A stretch of 45,871 nucleotides of DNA from Victivallaceae bacterium (GTDB lineage Bacteria; Verrucomicrobiota; Lentisphaeria; Victivallales; Victivallaceae): positions 1 to 45,871 of the forward strand of contig JAKSOH010000005.1 of NCBI GenBank assembly GCA_024405675.1, written 5' to 3'. Under the pieces are notes generated by a model. That model had not been told where the DNA came from. It saw only the letters and a list, made by a program, of their open reading frames with translations, and ran no database searches. A program made the translations under genes and the position numbers. Shown in pieces: positions 16,291-25,266 of this stretch. Positions within the stretch are counted from its first letter, which is position 1. Every line of letters starts with the position of its first letter.

Positions 16291-16315
16291 TCGCATGTTG
16301 AATTTCAACATGCGA
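16291..16315. repeat. Perfect 12-bp-arm palindrome in a 111-base intergenic gap
   Basis: TCGCATGTTGAA, one T, then TTCAACATGCGA. It lies between the stop of the GT4 at 16353 and the start of the GT4 at 16241. No T-run follows on either strand, so a simple terminator is unlikely. It could be an operator, a processing hairpin or the remnant of a mobile repeat. Confidence 0.8.
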
Positions 16316-16352
16316 GCCATGATGGAACGGCGACGAAGAGCATTATCCGGCG

Positions 16353-17549
16353 TCATTCCGCCGTTTTTTCCAGATATGGCCGCAAGTCCTCCGCCAGGCG
16401 GCCGATTTCCCAAACACCATATCGCGCGGCATGGCGAAGCATGGCGTCGCGGTCAAGTTCAAGCGCAAGAAACATTCCATTGGCGAACTCGGAAACGCCA
16501 CCTTCGCGGATGACGAAGCCATTGACTCCATCGGAAATCATTTCCCTTGCCCCGCTGAAATCGCGAACCACGCAAGGCACGCAGCAGGCGCACGCCTCCA
16601 GCAACGCGGTCGGCCAGCCTTCGGCGACAGAGCCCATCACAAACACGTCGGCCGCATTCAGCCAGACGGCGACTTCCCGGGGTTCCTGAGTTCCGGCCAG
16701 CGAAACGCATGACTCGATTCCGATGTCCCCGGCATAGCAGGCAATTTCATCACGGTCCTCGCCATCGCCGATGAAAACAAACCGGCTATGCGGATTCGCC
16801 GCATGGAAAATGCGAAAAGCGTCCAGCATAAGACGCCATCCCTTCCACCGGTTGAGGCGTCCGACCGTCACGACAAGCCGCTCGTCCTCACCGACGCCAA
16901 GGCCGGCGCGACACGCAATCCTGTCGAGCACGCGGAATACGCCGGCGTCATATCGCGTCGGAAATTGCGCGACATCGCCATCGTGGAGCAGACCGCCGCT
17001 ACGCCTGACGAAATCGTCGATATCCATTTTCGACGCCGCCGCCAACAAAACGCGAACATGAGAAATCGCCCGGTAGTACAATCTTTCGTACAACGACGAG
17101 AAAATCCTGGCGAACCCATAGCGGGAGATGCTCATGAAATTATTCAGCCCCGGCATGCACAGGCAAGTGCGGCGTTTCGCATTGAGGGAGAGCGCCAGCA
17201 CGACCTCCGGTGCCTGAACCAACACGGCGAGACCGGCATGACCGGCATCGAAAATGCGCTTTCGCCAGAACAGCAAAGCCAGGAAACCGCGCAATCGCAA
17301 CGGGAACAAGCGCCGATTACGTCCGGAAACAGTTCGAAACAATGAAAAATATTCGTATTCGACGCCGGAAACAATCCTACGGCACCAGCGCCCGACCGGA
17401 ACAGAGTCATCGGTGGAAACGCCAACGAGAACCGGTCCCGGCGCGTCGAACGCCTTCATGACGCTCCTGACAAACGAGAGCTGTCCGCCGAGCGGCATGC
17501 GCTCGAAATCGGAGATCTCGACTATCATCATCGGATGCTGTTCATTCAT
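16353..17549 (-). CDS. Glycosyltransferase family 4
   Basis: 398 residues with the C-lobe of GT4: VVTVGRLNRWKGWRLMLDAF, FVFIGDGEDRDEI, and the block GSVAEGWPTALLEACACCVPCVV with the E-x7-E-like pattern. The N-lobe carries MPLGGQLSFVRSVMKAF. It starts with an ATG that overlaps the stop of the upstream phosphoglycerol-transferase-like gene (ATGA, 17546-17549), so the two are coupled. The sugar it transfers is unknown. Confidence 0.86.
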   Translation of the reverse strand: MNEQHPMMIVEISDFERMPLGGQLSFVRSVMKAFDAPGPVLVGVSTDDSVPVGRWCRRIVSGVEYEYFSLFRTVSGRNRRLFPLRLRGFLALLFWRKRIFDAGHAGLAVLVQAPEVVLALSLNAKRRTCLCMPGLNNFMSISRYGFARIFSSLYERLYYRAISHVRVLLAAASKMDIDDFVRRSGGLLHDGDVAQFPTRYDAGVFRVLDRIACRAGLGVGEDERLVVTVGRLNRWKGWRLMLDAFRIFHAANPHSRFVFIGDGEDRDEIACYAGDIGIESCVSLAGTQEPREVAVWLNAADVFVMGSVAEGWPTALLEACACCVPCVVRDFSGAREMISDGVNGFVIREGGVSEFANGMFLALELDRDAMLRHAARYGVWEIGRLAEDLRPYLEKTAE

Positions 17550-18994
17550 TCTGAATACTGCCTTATTGACTTCTTTGTCTCCGTTTCGTATACGTCGACG
17601 CCGAACCGTTCGAGCAAAGTCCCGTCTCCGCTAAACAACGACGTGCCCAACGCCATCCTGGAACCATTCCACCGTCCGCCGGCGAATTGGAGAAGGGTCG
17701 GCATCCAGTCGAACGCGGCGTAACGACGGCCCTTGACATGCTGCGGGACGACGCCGGGACCCAGAAAGCAATTGTACGCCTGGCGCAAGCGCATTCCGTT
17801 GTCGCCGCGCAAGTTGCAATTCGAACTCTCGATCCTACGGTACAGCGAACAACGCATGACGGCATGGTCCCCAAGGATGGCTATCCTTACGTTCGGATCG
17901 CGTTCCCGTACAAAGGAAACGAAATCGCAGACATTGGCGTCCAGCCGATGGAAGGCATTCAGATACCGGTCTCCATAGGGAGTCGGGGTTCCGGAAGCCA
18001 GGAAACCTTCCACCGGATGAGTATTGAGAGTAAGAACCATCGTGCAGAACGGCCTGCCTTTTTCTATCGCCTCGGCCACATGCTCCTTCGCATGTTTGAA
18101 AAGCACCTCGTCGTGGACACCCCATTCGTACTTTTCCGGTTCGCGCAAATATTCCTCGTCCTCGCGGTAGTCGTCGAAACTGCGGACGACGACCTGCGGC
18201 GAATGCTCGAACAACCGGCGCTTGCCGGCGAACTCCATCGTCCCGCCCTGAAGATAGCTGCAGTCGTAGCCGTGCGACGACAGGATGTCGAACAACGAAT
18301 ATCTGCCGGAATGTCCGATTGCGACCGGATCGTTGCGGAAGAAGCAGGATGCCGGAACACCGAACAATATGCAGCGCAGCGCCGCCACGGTCCAGTGAGT
18401 GCCCCCGACATTGAGTCGCGAATCGAACGTCATGCCGTTCTCCCTCAGTTGCGCAAGCCCCGGGCACGGACGTTCGGGAAACACATTCTCATCCAGCAGG
18501 GTGTTCTCCAGCGACTCGCAGACAATCACGACCATGCTGTGCTTTTCGTCGAAACTCACCTGCTCCGGAGTCACGCTGACGTAGTTTTCCGTCATAAACG
18601 TGGAATACTGGCAGCCGTACCGCAGCCATTCGCCCACCTTGAACGAATAGTGGACGAACCATATGGAGGAAACGAAAAACAGCGGAACGGCGATATAGGA
18701 CAGCCTCCACAACCACAATCCGATTTTCCCCGAAACGCAACTCCTTTTCCTGCAAGCGAAATGCCGGACGACGACTAGCAGCGCCGTCGCCGCCGCCCAG
18801 CACAAGATCACGCAGACCAACGCCTTTACGAACGGGAATCTCACCGCCCACGGGACGAACTCCCCCGGTATCATAAGGTGCGCGAAAATCTGGTCGAGCG
18901 TCACCTCGCCGTACATATGCGTTATCTTGATCGTGGCGGCACACATGAACGTGCCGCAGAAAACCAGCATCGAAGCCACAACAACCCACAACAT
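17546..18994 (-). CDS. OpgB/LTA-synthase-like membrane phosphoglycerol transferase (sulfatase-fold)
   Basis: 482 residues. Three membrane helices lie at about 1-22, 55-76 and 95-116, then a periplasmic alkaline-phosphatase/sulfatase-fold domain. Visible residues: IVCESLE (E160, metal ligand), GGTHWTVAALR (T199/T202; by analogy with OpgB the Thr nucleophile lies here), LTLNTHPVEG, and ILGDHAVM with the metal-binding D-H pair. OpgB moves phosphoglycerol from phosphatidylglycerol onto periplasmic glucans, and LTA synthases are related. Here the likely acceptor is the locus glycan, by context only. A plain sulfatase is less likely, because the C/S-x-P-x-R sulfatase signature is absent. GGAG lies about 9 bases before ATG 18994. 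It is coupled to the downstream GT4. Confidence 0.8.
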   Translation of the reverse strand: MLWVVVASMLVFCGTFMCAATIKITHMYGEVTLDQIFAHLMIPGEFVPWAVRFPFVKALVCVILCWAAATALLVVVRHFACRKRSCVSGKIGLWLWRLSYIAVPLFFVSSIWFVHYSFKVGEWLRYGCQYSTFMTENYVSVTPEQVSFDEKHSMVVIVCESLENTLLDENVFPERPCPGLAQLRENGMTFDSRLNVGGTHWTVAALRCILFGVPASCFFRNDPVAIGHSGRYSLFDILSSHGYDCSYLQGGTMEFAGKRRLFEHSPQVVVRSFDDYREDEEYLREPEKYEWGVHDEVLFKHAKEHVAEAIEKGRPFCTMVLTLNTHPVEGFLASGTPTPYGDRYLNAFHRLDANVCDFVSFVRERDPNVRIAILGDHAVMRCSLYRRIESSNCNLRGDNGMRLRQAYNCFLGPGVVPQHVKGRRYAAFDWMPTLLQFAGGRWNGSRMALGTSLFSGDGTLLERFGVDVYETETKKSIRQYSE

Positions 18995-19024
18995 CTCATC
19001 AGTCTCCGTTGCGCGCCGACACGG

Positions 19025-20296
19025 CTATAGCCATCCGGCGCATATCTTCACATTATCCAACATGATTTTCCCGTGCTCTGGAATAATCGCCACCCGCACC
19101 TTGTCGCATCCGCGCAACCATTCCGGGGCCACGCGGTAGACGCAATGAAACGGCTTACCGGGAACGCGGTTCCAGCGCCCCAGGTGCATGTACCGGAATC
19201 CGCCCCTGTCATCATAGTATCCGAACAGCATGACATCCATGCCGGCGCGGCCATCCATGGAAACGGCATCGAACGAAAGCGTCATGTTCCCGTTGGCCAG
19301 AAGCGGCGACATCAGGTACATCCTCGAAAACGCCTCCACCACCAGCGAACCGGCGCCAGCCAGAACGGAACCGGATCCAGAAACCACCTCGATATTGAAG
19401 CTGCTAGATTCTCCCATGACATCGGGGTAATAGCAATAAACGCCACGCGGGTAAACATGCGGCTTCAGGTAAAAACCGTATCCGCGCCTTGCGAATTTCT
19501 CCGCATATTCCGGCAGCCATCCGGATGCCGCGTCCGACTCGAAATCCCAGGACACGAGCGCCTTTCCCCCTTCCCCCCTCCCCGCATTTCCGGCTTCCTC
19601 CATCCGGAACAGATAGAGACTGCGACGGGAGCTGTTCGCTATCTTTCCGCAATACAGGAGCGAAAGCCGGTCGCGAAGAGACGCCGGCAGATCCGCCGGA
19701 CACCGGCCGATGCCATCGCGGCTCTGGAAAAGCAGGTACTTGACACCGGAAGTTCCCTGAAGAAGCCCGGAGAAATACAGCAGCGAATCTCGCACGGAGA
19801 AATCCCTGATGATATTTCCATCATAGCGGACCACTCCGCTCATTGCGATGTCGGGACGGAGAAATCCGATCCGGTAGAATTCCGAGGCGGGAACAACCGG
19901 CACACGACCATCCGATGCAGCGGGGAGCATGCCGATGCAATCTACGAAATTGGCGGATCTACGGTTGACGTGCAGCGATTCGGCCATATTCAAGGCGACA
20001 ATGATGCCGACGATAGCGCAAACCAGTTTCCGATGACCAAGGCGGCGGACAGCCCAATCGGCGCACAACGCGACAACGATTGCGCATGGGATCAATACGG
20101 ATGCCCAGTATCTCGTGGTGACGACGCCGACCATGGCGCGCCAACCGACCATGACGGCGAACACCGTCAAGGCGAACACCATCCAGCGGCCAAGACGCCT
20201 GGCGCCCGCCAGGGCCAGGATTACGCAACTGACGACGACCGCGCAGGCGAACGGCTCGAAGAGGAACGACAGCAATTTCCTGACGAACAAGCTCAT
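19025..20296 (-). CDS. C-terminal half of a split GT-C glycosyltransferase with an extracytoplasmic beta-sandwich-like domain
   Basis: 423 residues. About four membrane helices lie in the first 110 residues, including a loop motif VTTRYWASV, then about 300 extracytoplasmic residues. The last 150 look like a lectin or jelly-roll domain: LVSWDFESDAASGW, alternating beta-type strands, and a closing IMLDNVKIC. The gene begins with ATG 20296 inside the stop of the preceding gene (ATGA). That preceding protein looks like the N-half of a GT-C (PMT/ArnT-like) enzyme and stops where this one begins. The same split occurs at 38115-42112, with a similar helix start and a matching GTRY loop. I therefore read it as a partner subunit and not an independent enzyme. 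A longer frame to 20437 is a shadow of the neighbour. Confidence 0.65.
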   Translation of the reverse strand: MSLFVRKLLSFLFEPFACAVVVSCVILALAGARRLGRWMVFALTVFAVMVGWRAMVGVVTTRYWASVLIPCAIVVALCADWAVRRLGHRKLVCAIVGIIVALNMAESLHVNRRSANFVDCIGMLPAASDGRVPVVPASEFYRIGFLRPDIAMSGVVRYDGNIIRDFSVRDSLLYFSGLLQGTSGVKYLLFQSRDGIGRCPADLPASLRDRLSLLYCGKIANSSRRSLYLFRMEEAGNAGRGEGGKALVSWDFESDAASGWLPEYAEKFARRGYGFYLKPHVYPRGVYCYYPDVMGESSSFNIEVVSGSGSVLAGAGSLVVEAFSRMYLMSPLLANGNMTLSFDAVSMDGRAGMDVMLFGYYDDRGGFRYMHLGRWNRVPGKPFHCVYRVAPEWLRGCDKVRVAIIPEHGKIMLDNVKICAGWL

Positions 20297-21084
20297 CTCG
20301 CACCGCCGGCGAAAACGGAGAAATACGTTGCAAAGGATCCCATCACGGCGGATATTCCGGAAACTCCGAACATGGTGAAAACCATGACGCACCATGTCGC
20401 GACGAAACATCCCGCCAGCGACGTCACGGCCAGGCAAACGCGCGGCAGCGTCCTAAGACGCAACGGCCTCCAGGCCATGGCCAGAACCAGCGCATCCACC
20501 AGAAGCACCTCGGCCATCTCGAACCGGGCGAGACAGGCCAGCGCGCCGAAAATCCCCGCGAGAGCGCCGCATCTCGGGGAATCGTCGTACATCTGGTCGA
20601 CGGCCATCGCCATGGACATGGCGCAAAAAAACAAGGCCACGGGCTCCCGAAGAAACGAGGTTCCGATTTCAACAGCGAAGGGATGGAACTCGACGAGCAC
20701 GGCGGCGACCCACGCAGGAAAGACGCGTCCGGGAACGAGTCGACGGACAATCATGAACACCGGTACGGCAACAACCGCGGAAAAAATCATGTTCACGACG
20801 ATTCCGCACCAATAGACCGGCAACGTTCCGCCGCAGGTCAGCAAATGGACCAGGTATAGAAACAACGGGCTTCGAAACGGAAACGCAGGGAAGAGGTCCT
20901 GGGAAAGACGCATGATTTCATCCGTGCCGCCGGCATTCCACGCATTCACGCAAAACACATAGAACGATCCATCGCGAGACGGCATGGATAGCAGCAGCAG
21001 ACGCAGCACGCGGATGCCGACGCCGCCGAGGACGACTGCCATCCAAGCGCAAATTTCCGACCAATGTTTCCGCAAACCGTTCAC
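20293..21084 (-). CDS. N-terminal half of a split GT-C (PMT/ArnT-like) membrane glycosyltransferase
   Basis: 263 residues, almost wholly hydrophobic, with about six or seven membrane helices. The first loop has SMPSRDGSFYVFCVNAW, where the Asp before G-x-x-Y occupies the place of the GT-C catalytic Asp. FLREPVALFFCAM matches the R-E loop of PMT/GT39-like proteins. Such enzymes use polyprenyl-phosphate sugars on the periplasmic side. The protein ends after helix 6-7 and is coupled to the gene at 19025-20296, which would supply the remaining helices. The start appears to be GTG 21084, with ACAGG just upstream. The 146 bases before it hold no gene; a 6-bp stem (GATGCG/CGCATC, about 21115-21136) lies there and is not convincing as a terminator. 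Confidence 0.7.
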   Translation of the reverse strand: MNGLRKHWSEICAWMAVVLGGVGIRVLRLLLLSMPSRDGSFYVFCVNAWNAGGTDEIMRLSQDLFPAFPFRSPLFLYLVHLLTCGGTLPVYWCGIVVNMIFSAVVAVPVFMIVRRLVPGRVFPAWVAAVLVEFHPFAVEIGTSFLREPVALFFCAMSMAMAVDQMYDDSPRCGALAGIFGALACLARFEMAEVLLVDALVLAMAWRPLRLRTLPRVCLAVTSLAGCFVATWCVMVFTMFGVSGISAVMGSFATYFSVFAGGAR

Positions 21085-21230
21085 AGCCTGTCTCTTTCCA
21101 TGCGCAACAGCAAGATGCGAAAAAGGCCCCGCATCATAAAGCCAATTACATATCGTATACCATAGCGCATTCGGGCGTTTTTTTCATGTTGCGAACAAGG
21201 TACAAGAAATGGCGGAAAGGAAGAAGCGGC

Positions 21231-21962
21231 TCAGATGCCGAGGAAACGCAGTATCGCCTTCTTCAGTCGAAACATGTATTGCAGGCGGTTGCCGAACAAA
21301 CGGCGCAGCAACTTGTTCCTCAGTCTCACGTGCCAGGGGAGCCAACTGCCGTCGAAGTAGTGCACGGAATACGCATCGGCGGCGCGTACCGGACGCAACG
21401 ACGCGTCGACCGGACAGAAATAGCGCGGCGGATAGACGACGAGTCCGTCGAGGCATTGCATCTCGTCGACCGGACGATATCCCATAAGGGAAAGGACGTT
21501 GGTCTGCAGGACGGGACACGGGGTCATGTCAAAGGACCCGTCGGGACGTATCAAACTCCGGTCGAGAGAGTCTTCCCGCAACCTGCCGAGCACCGGATTT
21601 CCGGGCTCGGATCCGACAACAAGCCCGGTACCGACCAGGCGACTGCCCGATTCCTGTCCGCAAAACGCCGCATGCCGCAGAAAACAATCGAACGGCCTGA
21701 GCACCTCGACATCCACATCGAAATAGATTCCGCCGAACCGATACAGAACGTCGAGCCGCACATAGTCCGAGACGAAAGCCCATTTCCCGTTGTCGAAAGC
21801 CTGCCTCGCATATGCGGACTCCGACAAGTCGACATTGGAATCGTTCCATTCGACGAACTCGTAGCCGCTCAGGACATGACGCCAGGAGGAGATGCATCTC
21901 CGGTTCAAGGAGGACTTCCCGCGGTTGCCGAACCAGCAATAATGCACGACTTTCGGAATCAT
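21231..21962 (-). CDS. GT32-like glycosyltransferase (DXD sugar-binding region)
   Basis: 243 residues, starting MIPKVVHYCWFG, the usual beginning of the capsular GT32/Gly_transf_sug family. It contains FVSDYVRLDVLYRFGGIYFD, where the D-x-D (YFDVDVEV) binds the metal and nucleotide sugar. It ends in a basic helix (RLRNKLLRRLFGNRL) that may bind the membrane. The frame opens at 22106, but the first 48 codons are antisense noise. ATG 21962 overlaps the stop of the upstream GT2 gene (ATGA), which decides the start. Donor sugar unknown. Confidence 0.87.
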   Translation of the reverse strand: MIPKVVHYCWFGNRGKSSLNRRCISSWRHVLSGYEFVEWNDSNVDLSESAYARQAFDNGKWAFVSDYVRLDVLYRFGGIYFDVDVEVLRPFDCFLRHAAFCGQESGSRLVGTGLVVGSEPGNPVLGRLREDSLDRSLIRPDGSFDMTPCPVLQTNVLSLMGYRPVDEMQCLDGLVVYPPRYFCPVDASLRPVRAADAYSVHYFDGSWLPWHVRLRNKLLRRLFGNRLQYMFRLKKAILRFLGI

Positions 21963-22921
21963 CGGTACAACAATCTGTTTTTCAAGTAACTGCAAGCGGC
22001 CACCGCCACGGAAAACGGCGCACGCAACCTCGCGGCCTTCACGAACGCGAGCAGCGCACATTTGCGGAATCCATACTTCGCCGCCAGCTTTTCCGCCGTT
22101 TCCCATGCGTCCCGGTCCCCGTCCAGCAGTGATGACAAAAACAGGTTCTCCAGATGCGGAGACACCCCGTCCAATCCGGAAACGGCGAAAACATCATCAC
22201 CACAGGCATTCAGGAAACGCATTTCCTGCATCTTCCTCGCGGTCCACGCCCTCCTCCGGTAGAAACAGGCCTCCCTGGTCACGGAGTCCGCCCTGAACCG
22301 GTCTCTTTCGGCCGCAACGGCGCCACAGAACAACTGGACCTGCGTCTCCTTGTAACATGGAAAGAAATCCTCGTATATCCGCAGCTCCTCGTCAAACGGA
22401 TGCCGCAGGATGACATCCCTCTCAACGACATGGGTAAAATCACCGGCGACCCTGCCTGACAACCAATCCCGGTAGTTCAGTTCAGCCACCCGGCCGTCCG
22501 CAGGCAGTCCGAACTCGCGGTAACGTTCCAGCATGTCGGAAACGGCGAACAAGTAATATCGGAATCCGCCGTTCCGTTCGATAAAACCCGCGATCGTCCC
22601 CAGCGCTCCGTCGGCCAAGCGGTCGTCGCTGTCCAGAATCAGGATGAAACGCCCGCGGGAAACGCATATCGCCCGATTCCGCGCACCGGCCGGGCCGAGA
22701 TTCTCAGGCAGGCGAACCAGCGAAATCCTCCGGTCTCGAGATGCGATTTCCGCCACGACATCCGCCGATCCGTCGGCGGACGCGTCGTCGACGACCACCA
22801 TCTCCCAGTCGGAAAACTCCTGGCGCATGACGCTGAACAGGCAGTTCGAAACGCAATCGCGCCGGTTGTAGCAGGCGACGACAATACTGAAAAAAGGAGG
22901 ATCGAGTTCTTCAACGGCCAT
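21959..22921 (-). CDS. Glycosyltransferase family 2
   Basis: 320 residues. A GT-A fold is shown by FSIVVACYNRRDCVSNCLFS, VVVDDASADGS, GPAGARNRAI and FILILDSDDRL (the DxD-type site). The C-terminal region has an acid-rich loop, LRIYEDFFPCYKE. ATG 22921 has an excellent ribosome site (AAGGGGAAG) and is preferred to the in-frame start at 22945. It overlaps the preceding GT2 gene by 11 bases and the next gene by 4. It acts in the cytoplasm on an unknown acceptor. Confidence 0.88.
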   Translation of the reverse strand: MAVEELDPPFFSIVVACYNRRDCVSNCLFSVMRQEFSDWEMVVVDDASADGSADVVAEIASRDRRISLVRLPENLGPAGARNRAICVSRGRFILILDSDDRLADGALGTIAGFIERNGGFRYYLFAVSDMLERYREFGLPADGRVAELNYRDWLSGRVAGDFTHVVERDVILRHPFDEELRIYEDFFPCYKETQVQLFCGAVAAERDRFRADSVTREACFYRRRAWTARKMQEMRFLNACGDDVFAVSGLDGVSPHLENLFLSSLLDGDRDAWETAEKLAAKYGFRKCALLAFVKAARLRAPFSVAVAACSYLKNRLLYR

Positions 22922-23900
22922 GATCTTCCCCTTCTTCATGAACATCTATCTTCTCGTAAGCCTGACGCCTGAACAGCAACGCCCTGCCGGCAAGCCATCC
23001 GATGTGGTTCTTCACGTAGCGCAACAGGCAATACGGAAACGCGGCAATGCCGACGACAACGGCGAACCTGGAGAAAAACCGCGTCCACGCGCCAATTCCG
23101 CAGCCGGTCACCGGCATCCATCCGCCGTCAAGTTTCATCATTCCGGAACGGAAGCGAAACGATTGGAACAGATACATCAAATCGATCCTGGCCCATTGGG
23201 CATACCTCCGGAACACGCACGTCCGCTCCGCCCCGCTCCGGTCGCGCGACATGCTCAAGCGTCCGCTCCCCATGTCGCCGACATAGAAAACCCCCAGTAT
23301 GCCGGGAGCCTTCTTAATCCGGCAATGCGCAAGGCAGCGCAACTGGAACTCGAAGTCGCCGACGATGCCGAATTGCTCGTCGAAATACCCGACGACATCA
23401 TGCAAGTTCCTGCGCCACATCGGGAAGCACCCTATCACATGCCTTGATTCGGCCGCTCTTTCGTTGCCTTCGTATTCCAGTTCGTGGCAAATGCCGTACG
23501 GGGCGGCGCCATGCACCCGTGAAAGGTAATAATCCCCGTACGCCATCCCGACGCCGGGGTTGTCATCCAGGAAATCCGCCTGCCTGTCGAGCGCATCGGG
23601 GAAACGTATGTCGTCAACGTTCCATATGGTCACGAACCTGCCGCGGGCGAGCCGGATCCCGCGATTCCACGAAGCATATAGCGTTTCGCGTTCAACGACC
23701 GGCACATAGCGATACCGCCGGCCGCCGGAAATCCGGCGCTCCACCACCGACACCTCCTCCGGAAGCGGATCATTCAGCAGAAGCAACAGCTCGACATCGT
23801 CGGAAGTCACCTTGTCCGCCGCATCGAAAAACGCCTCGAGATACCTGGCGCATCGATACATGGAAACAACCACCGTAACCCTGATACCATCACCTTCCAT
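22911..23900 (-). CDS. Glycosyltransferase family 2
   Basis: 329 residues with a GT-A N-domain: VTVVVSMYRCARYLEAFFDAA, then LYASWNRGIRLARGRFVTIWNVDDIRFPDALD, in which NVDD replaces the usual DxD. The C-terminal 60 residues contain a membrane-type stretch, FAVVVGIAAFPYCLLRYV. GTG 23909 overlaps the previous stop, but ATG 23900 has AAGGTGA in place before it and is chosen. The substrate cannot be told. Confidence 0.85.
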   Translation of the reverse strand: MEGDGIRVTVVVSMYRCARYLEAFFDAADKVTSDDVELLLLLNDPLPEEVSVVERRISGGRRYRYVPVVERETLYASWNRGIRLARGRFVTIWNVDDIRFPDALDRQADFLDDNPGVGMAYGDYYLSRVHGAAPYGICHELEYEGNERAAESRHVIGCFPMWRRNLHDVVGYFDEQFGIVGDFEFQLRCLAHCRIKKAPGILGVFYVGDMGSGRLSMSRDRSGAERTCVFRRYAQWARIDLMYLFQSFRFRSGMMKLDGGWMPVTGCGIGAWTRFFSRFAVVVGIAAFPYCLLRYVKNHIGWLAGRALLFRRQAYEKIDVHEEGEDHGR

Positions 23901-23905
23901 CGCAC

Positions 23906-25259
23906 TCACCTTTCCCCATTGGGATCGCCGGTAGCGCCATCCACGCGCCGAATCACGTCACCGCACGTTTCCGCCGATTCACCCGGCGGAACAACGGAAC
24001 ATGCCCCGCCAGGTTTCGGAACGTCATCACCATAGCATCCTATGAAAGCCGCGCTGACAAAAACGTAGAAGAACCCCGTCGCGATATCAGCCGAGCAGAA
24101 CGAAATCACGACAAGCGACGGCAGCAAGAATGAAAAAAGGGCGAGCGCCTGGCGAGATTCGTTTTTCTTCATCCACAAGGCGACAAGAATAATCAACCAC
24201 AAAGCGACGAACAACGCCATCCCGACATATCCGAGACGGAGCACGACGTCGCTCCATGAGATGTCCGCCGTATCAAGTTGCGCGGAATCGCCCTTGAACG
24301 TCGGAGCAAAATCCTCGTCGACAATGTTGCCGATTCCGAAAACAAAATGCTGGGCATTGGAACGGACATACTGCTGACGCGCGATAAAATGCTCCAAACG
24401 CAACGACAACGTTCCGTTCCGCGAATCCAGGTTATGCTCCTCTATCAACTTCATCTCCTGCGCCATATCGGCAAATCGCTGCCTGAGTATGCCATAGTGC
24501 GAAATGGCGAACACAAAGACGATTCCGGTGAACAGGCATGCGACGAGCGACACGAAAAACTTCCTCATTGTCCTGGCGTTCATCAGCAGAAAAATCCACA
24601 AGGACAGCAGCAGTCCGACTATCAAGGAGCGTATGCTCGACATGAACGTGACCGCCATGCCCATCAGGCAGTACGCGGCGGTCACAGCCGAAACACCAGA
24701 GCATGTAGAAAACGAAAAGCGAACTTGGAACAAATCCGCGTGCCTGCCCGTCATACCGCGCCAGCGGTCGATAGAGCTTGCATCCCAAAATGTCCGCCGT
24801 CAACTGCACCAGCAACACGGCGGCCGATATCACCAGGCATTGCTTCAACGAACGCCGCAACACGTCATTGCGTATCCTGGCAAACACGAATACCGAAATC
24901 AGACAGAACCAGTGTCTCGATGTGCGCAACACGTAGATGACGTTCGAATCGTTGAAAACCAGGTCCACGGCAATCGAACAGGCGATGAAACCGATGAACA
25001 CCGCCACCGCGACTTTAACGGCACGAAGCATCGGCTCCACGTGCTCCGCCCGATATTTCGAACTCATCATCGTGGACAACGTCATCAACGCCAGCATAAC
25101 AAGCCCCAGGTCGCTCACGTTGTGGGTGAAAAACGCCTCGGAGACATGAGTGAAGAGACCGAACCCCCACGTAGTCAACGTGATGGTGACCGTCAACGCC
25201 AGATCCAGTCGATTGGCGAGGATGGCAAAGACACCGATGATAAAAACAAATACATCCAT
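23906..25259 (-). pseudogene. Wzy/O-antigen-ligase-like polymerase, broken by a frameshift
   Basis: Two overlapping minus-strand frames together make one polytopic membrane protein of about 450 residues. The first part (ATG 25259 to about 24695) runs MDVFVFIIGVFAILANRLDLAL... through LFVFYMLWCFG. The second part, in another frame (about 24690 to 23906), begins AVTAAYCLMGMAVTFMSSIRSL and contains SIRSLIVGLLLSLW, the loop typical of Wzy/WaaL-type proteins, and further helices. Past the junction the first frame turns into hydrophilic noise. Removing one base near 24680-24700 joins the parts smoothly. Either the gene is dead or the assembly has a one-base error. An intact polymerase-like gene lies at 33082. 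A weak ribosome site precedes ATG 25259. Confidence 0.75.
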
Positions 25260-25266
25260 CGTTTCG

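Noticed and set aside
19073..20815. 580-codon open frame on the plus strand
   Set aside because: It runs antisense to the split GT-C pair, and its composition is low in hydrophobic residues and repetitive.
21115..21136. Possible terminator hairpin GATGCG/CGCATC before the GT-C N-half
   Set aside because: Only 6 bp, a 10-base loop and no T-run on the coding strand.
24432..24680. Hydrophilic tail of the first polymerase frame as a real protein end
   Set aside because: It is the out-of-frame reading of the second, membrane-type frame; treated as the product of a frameshift.
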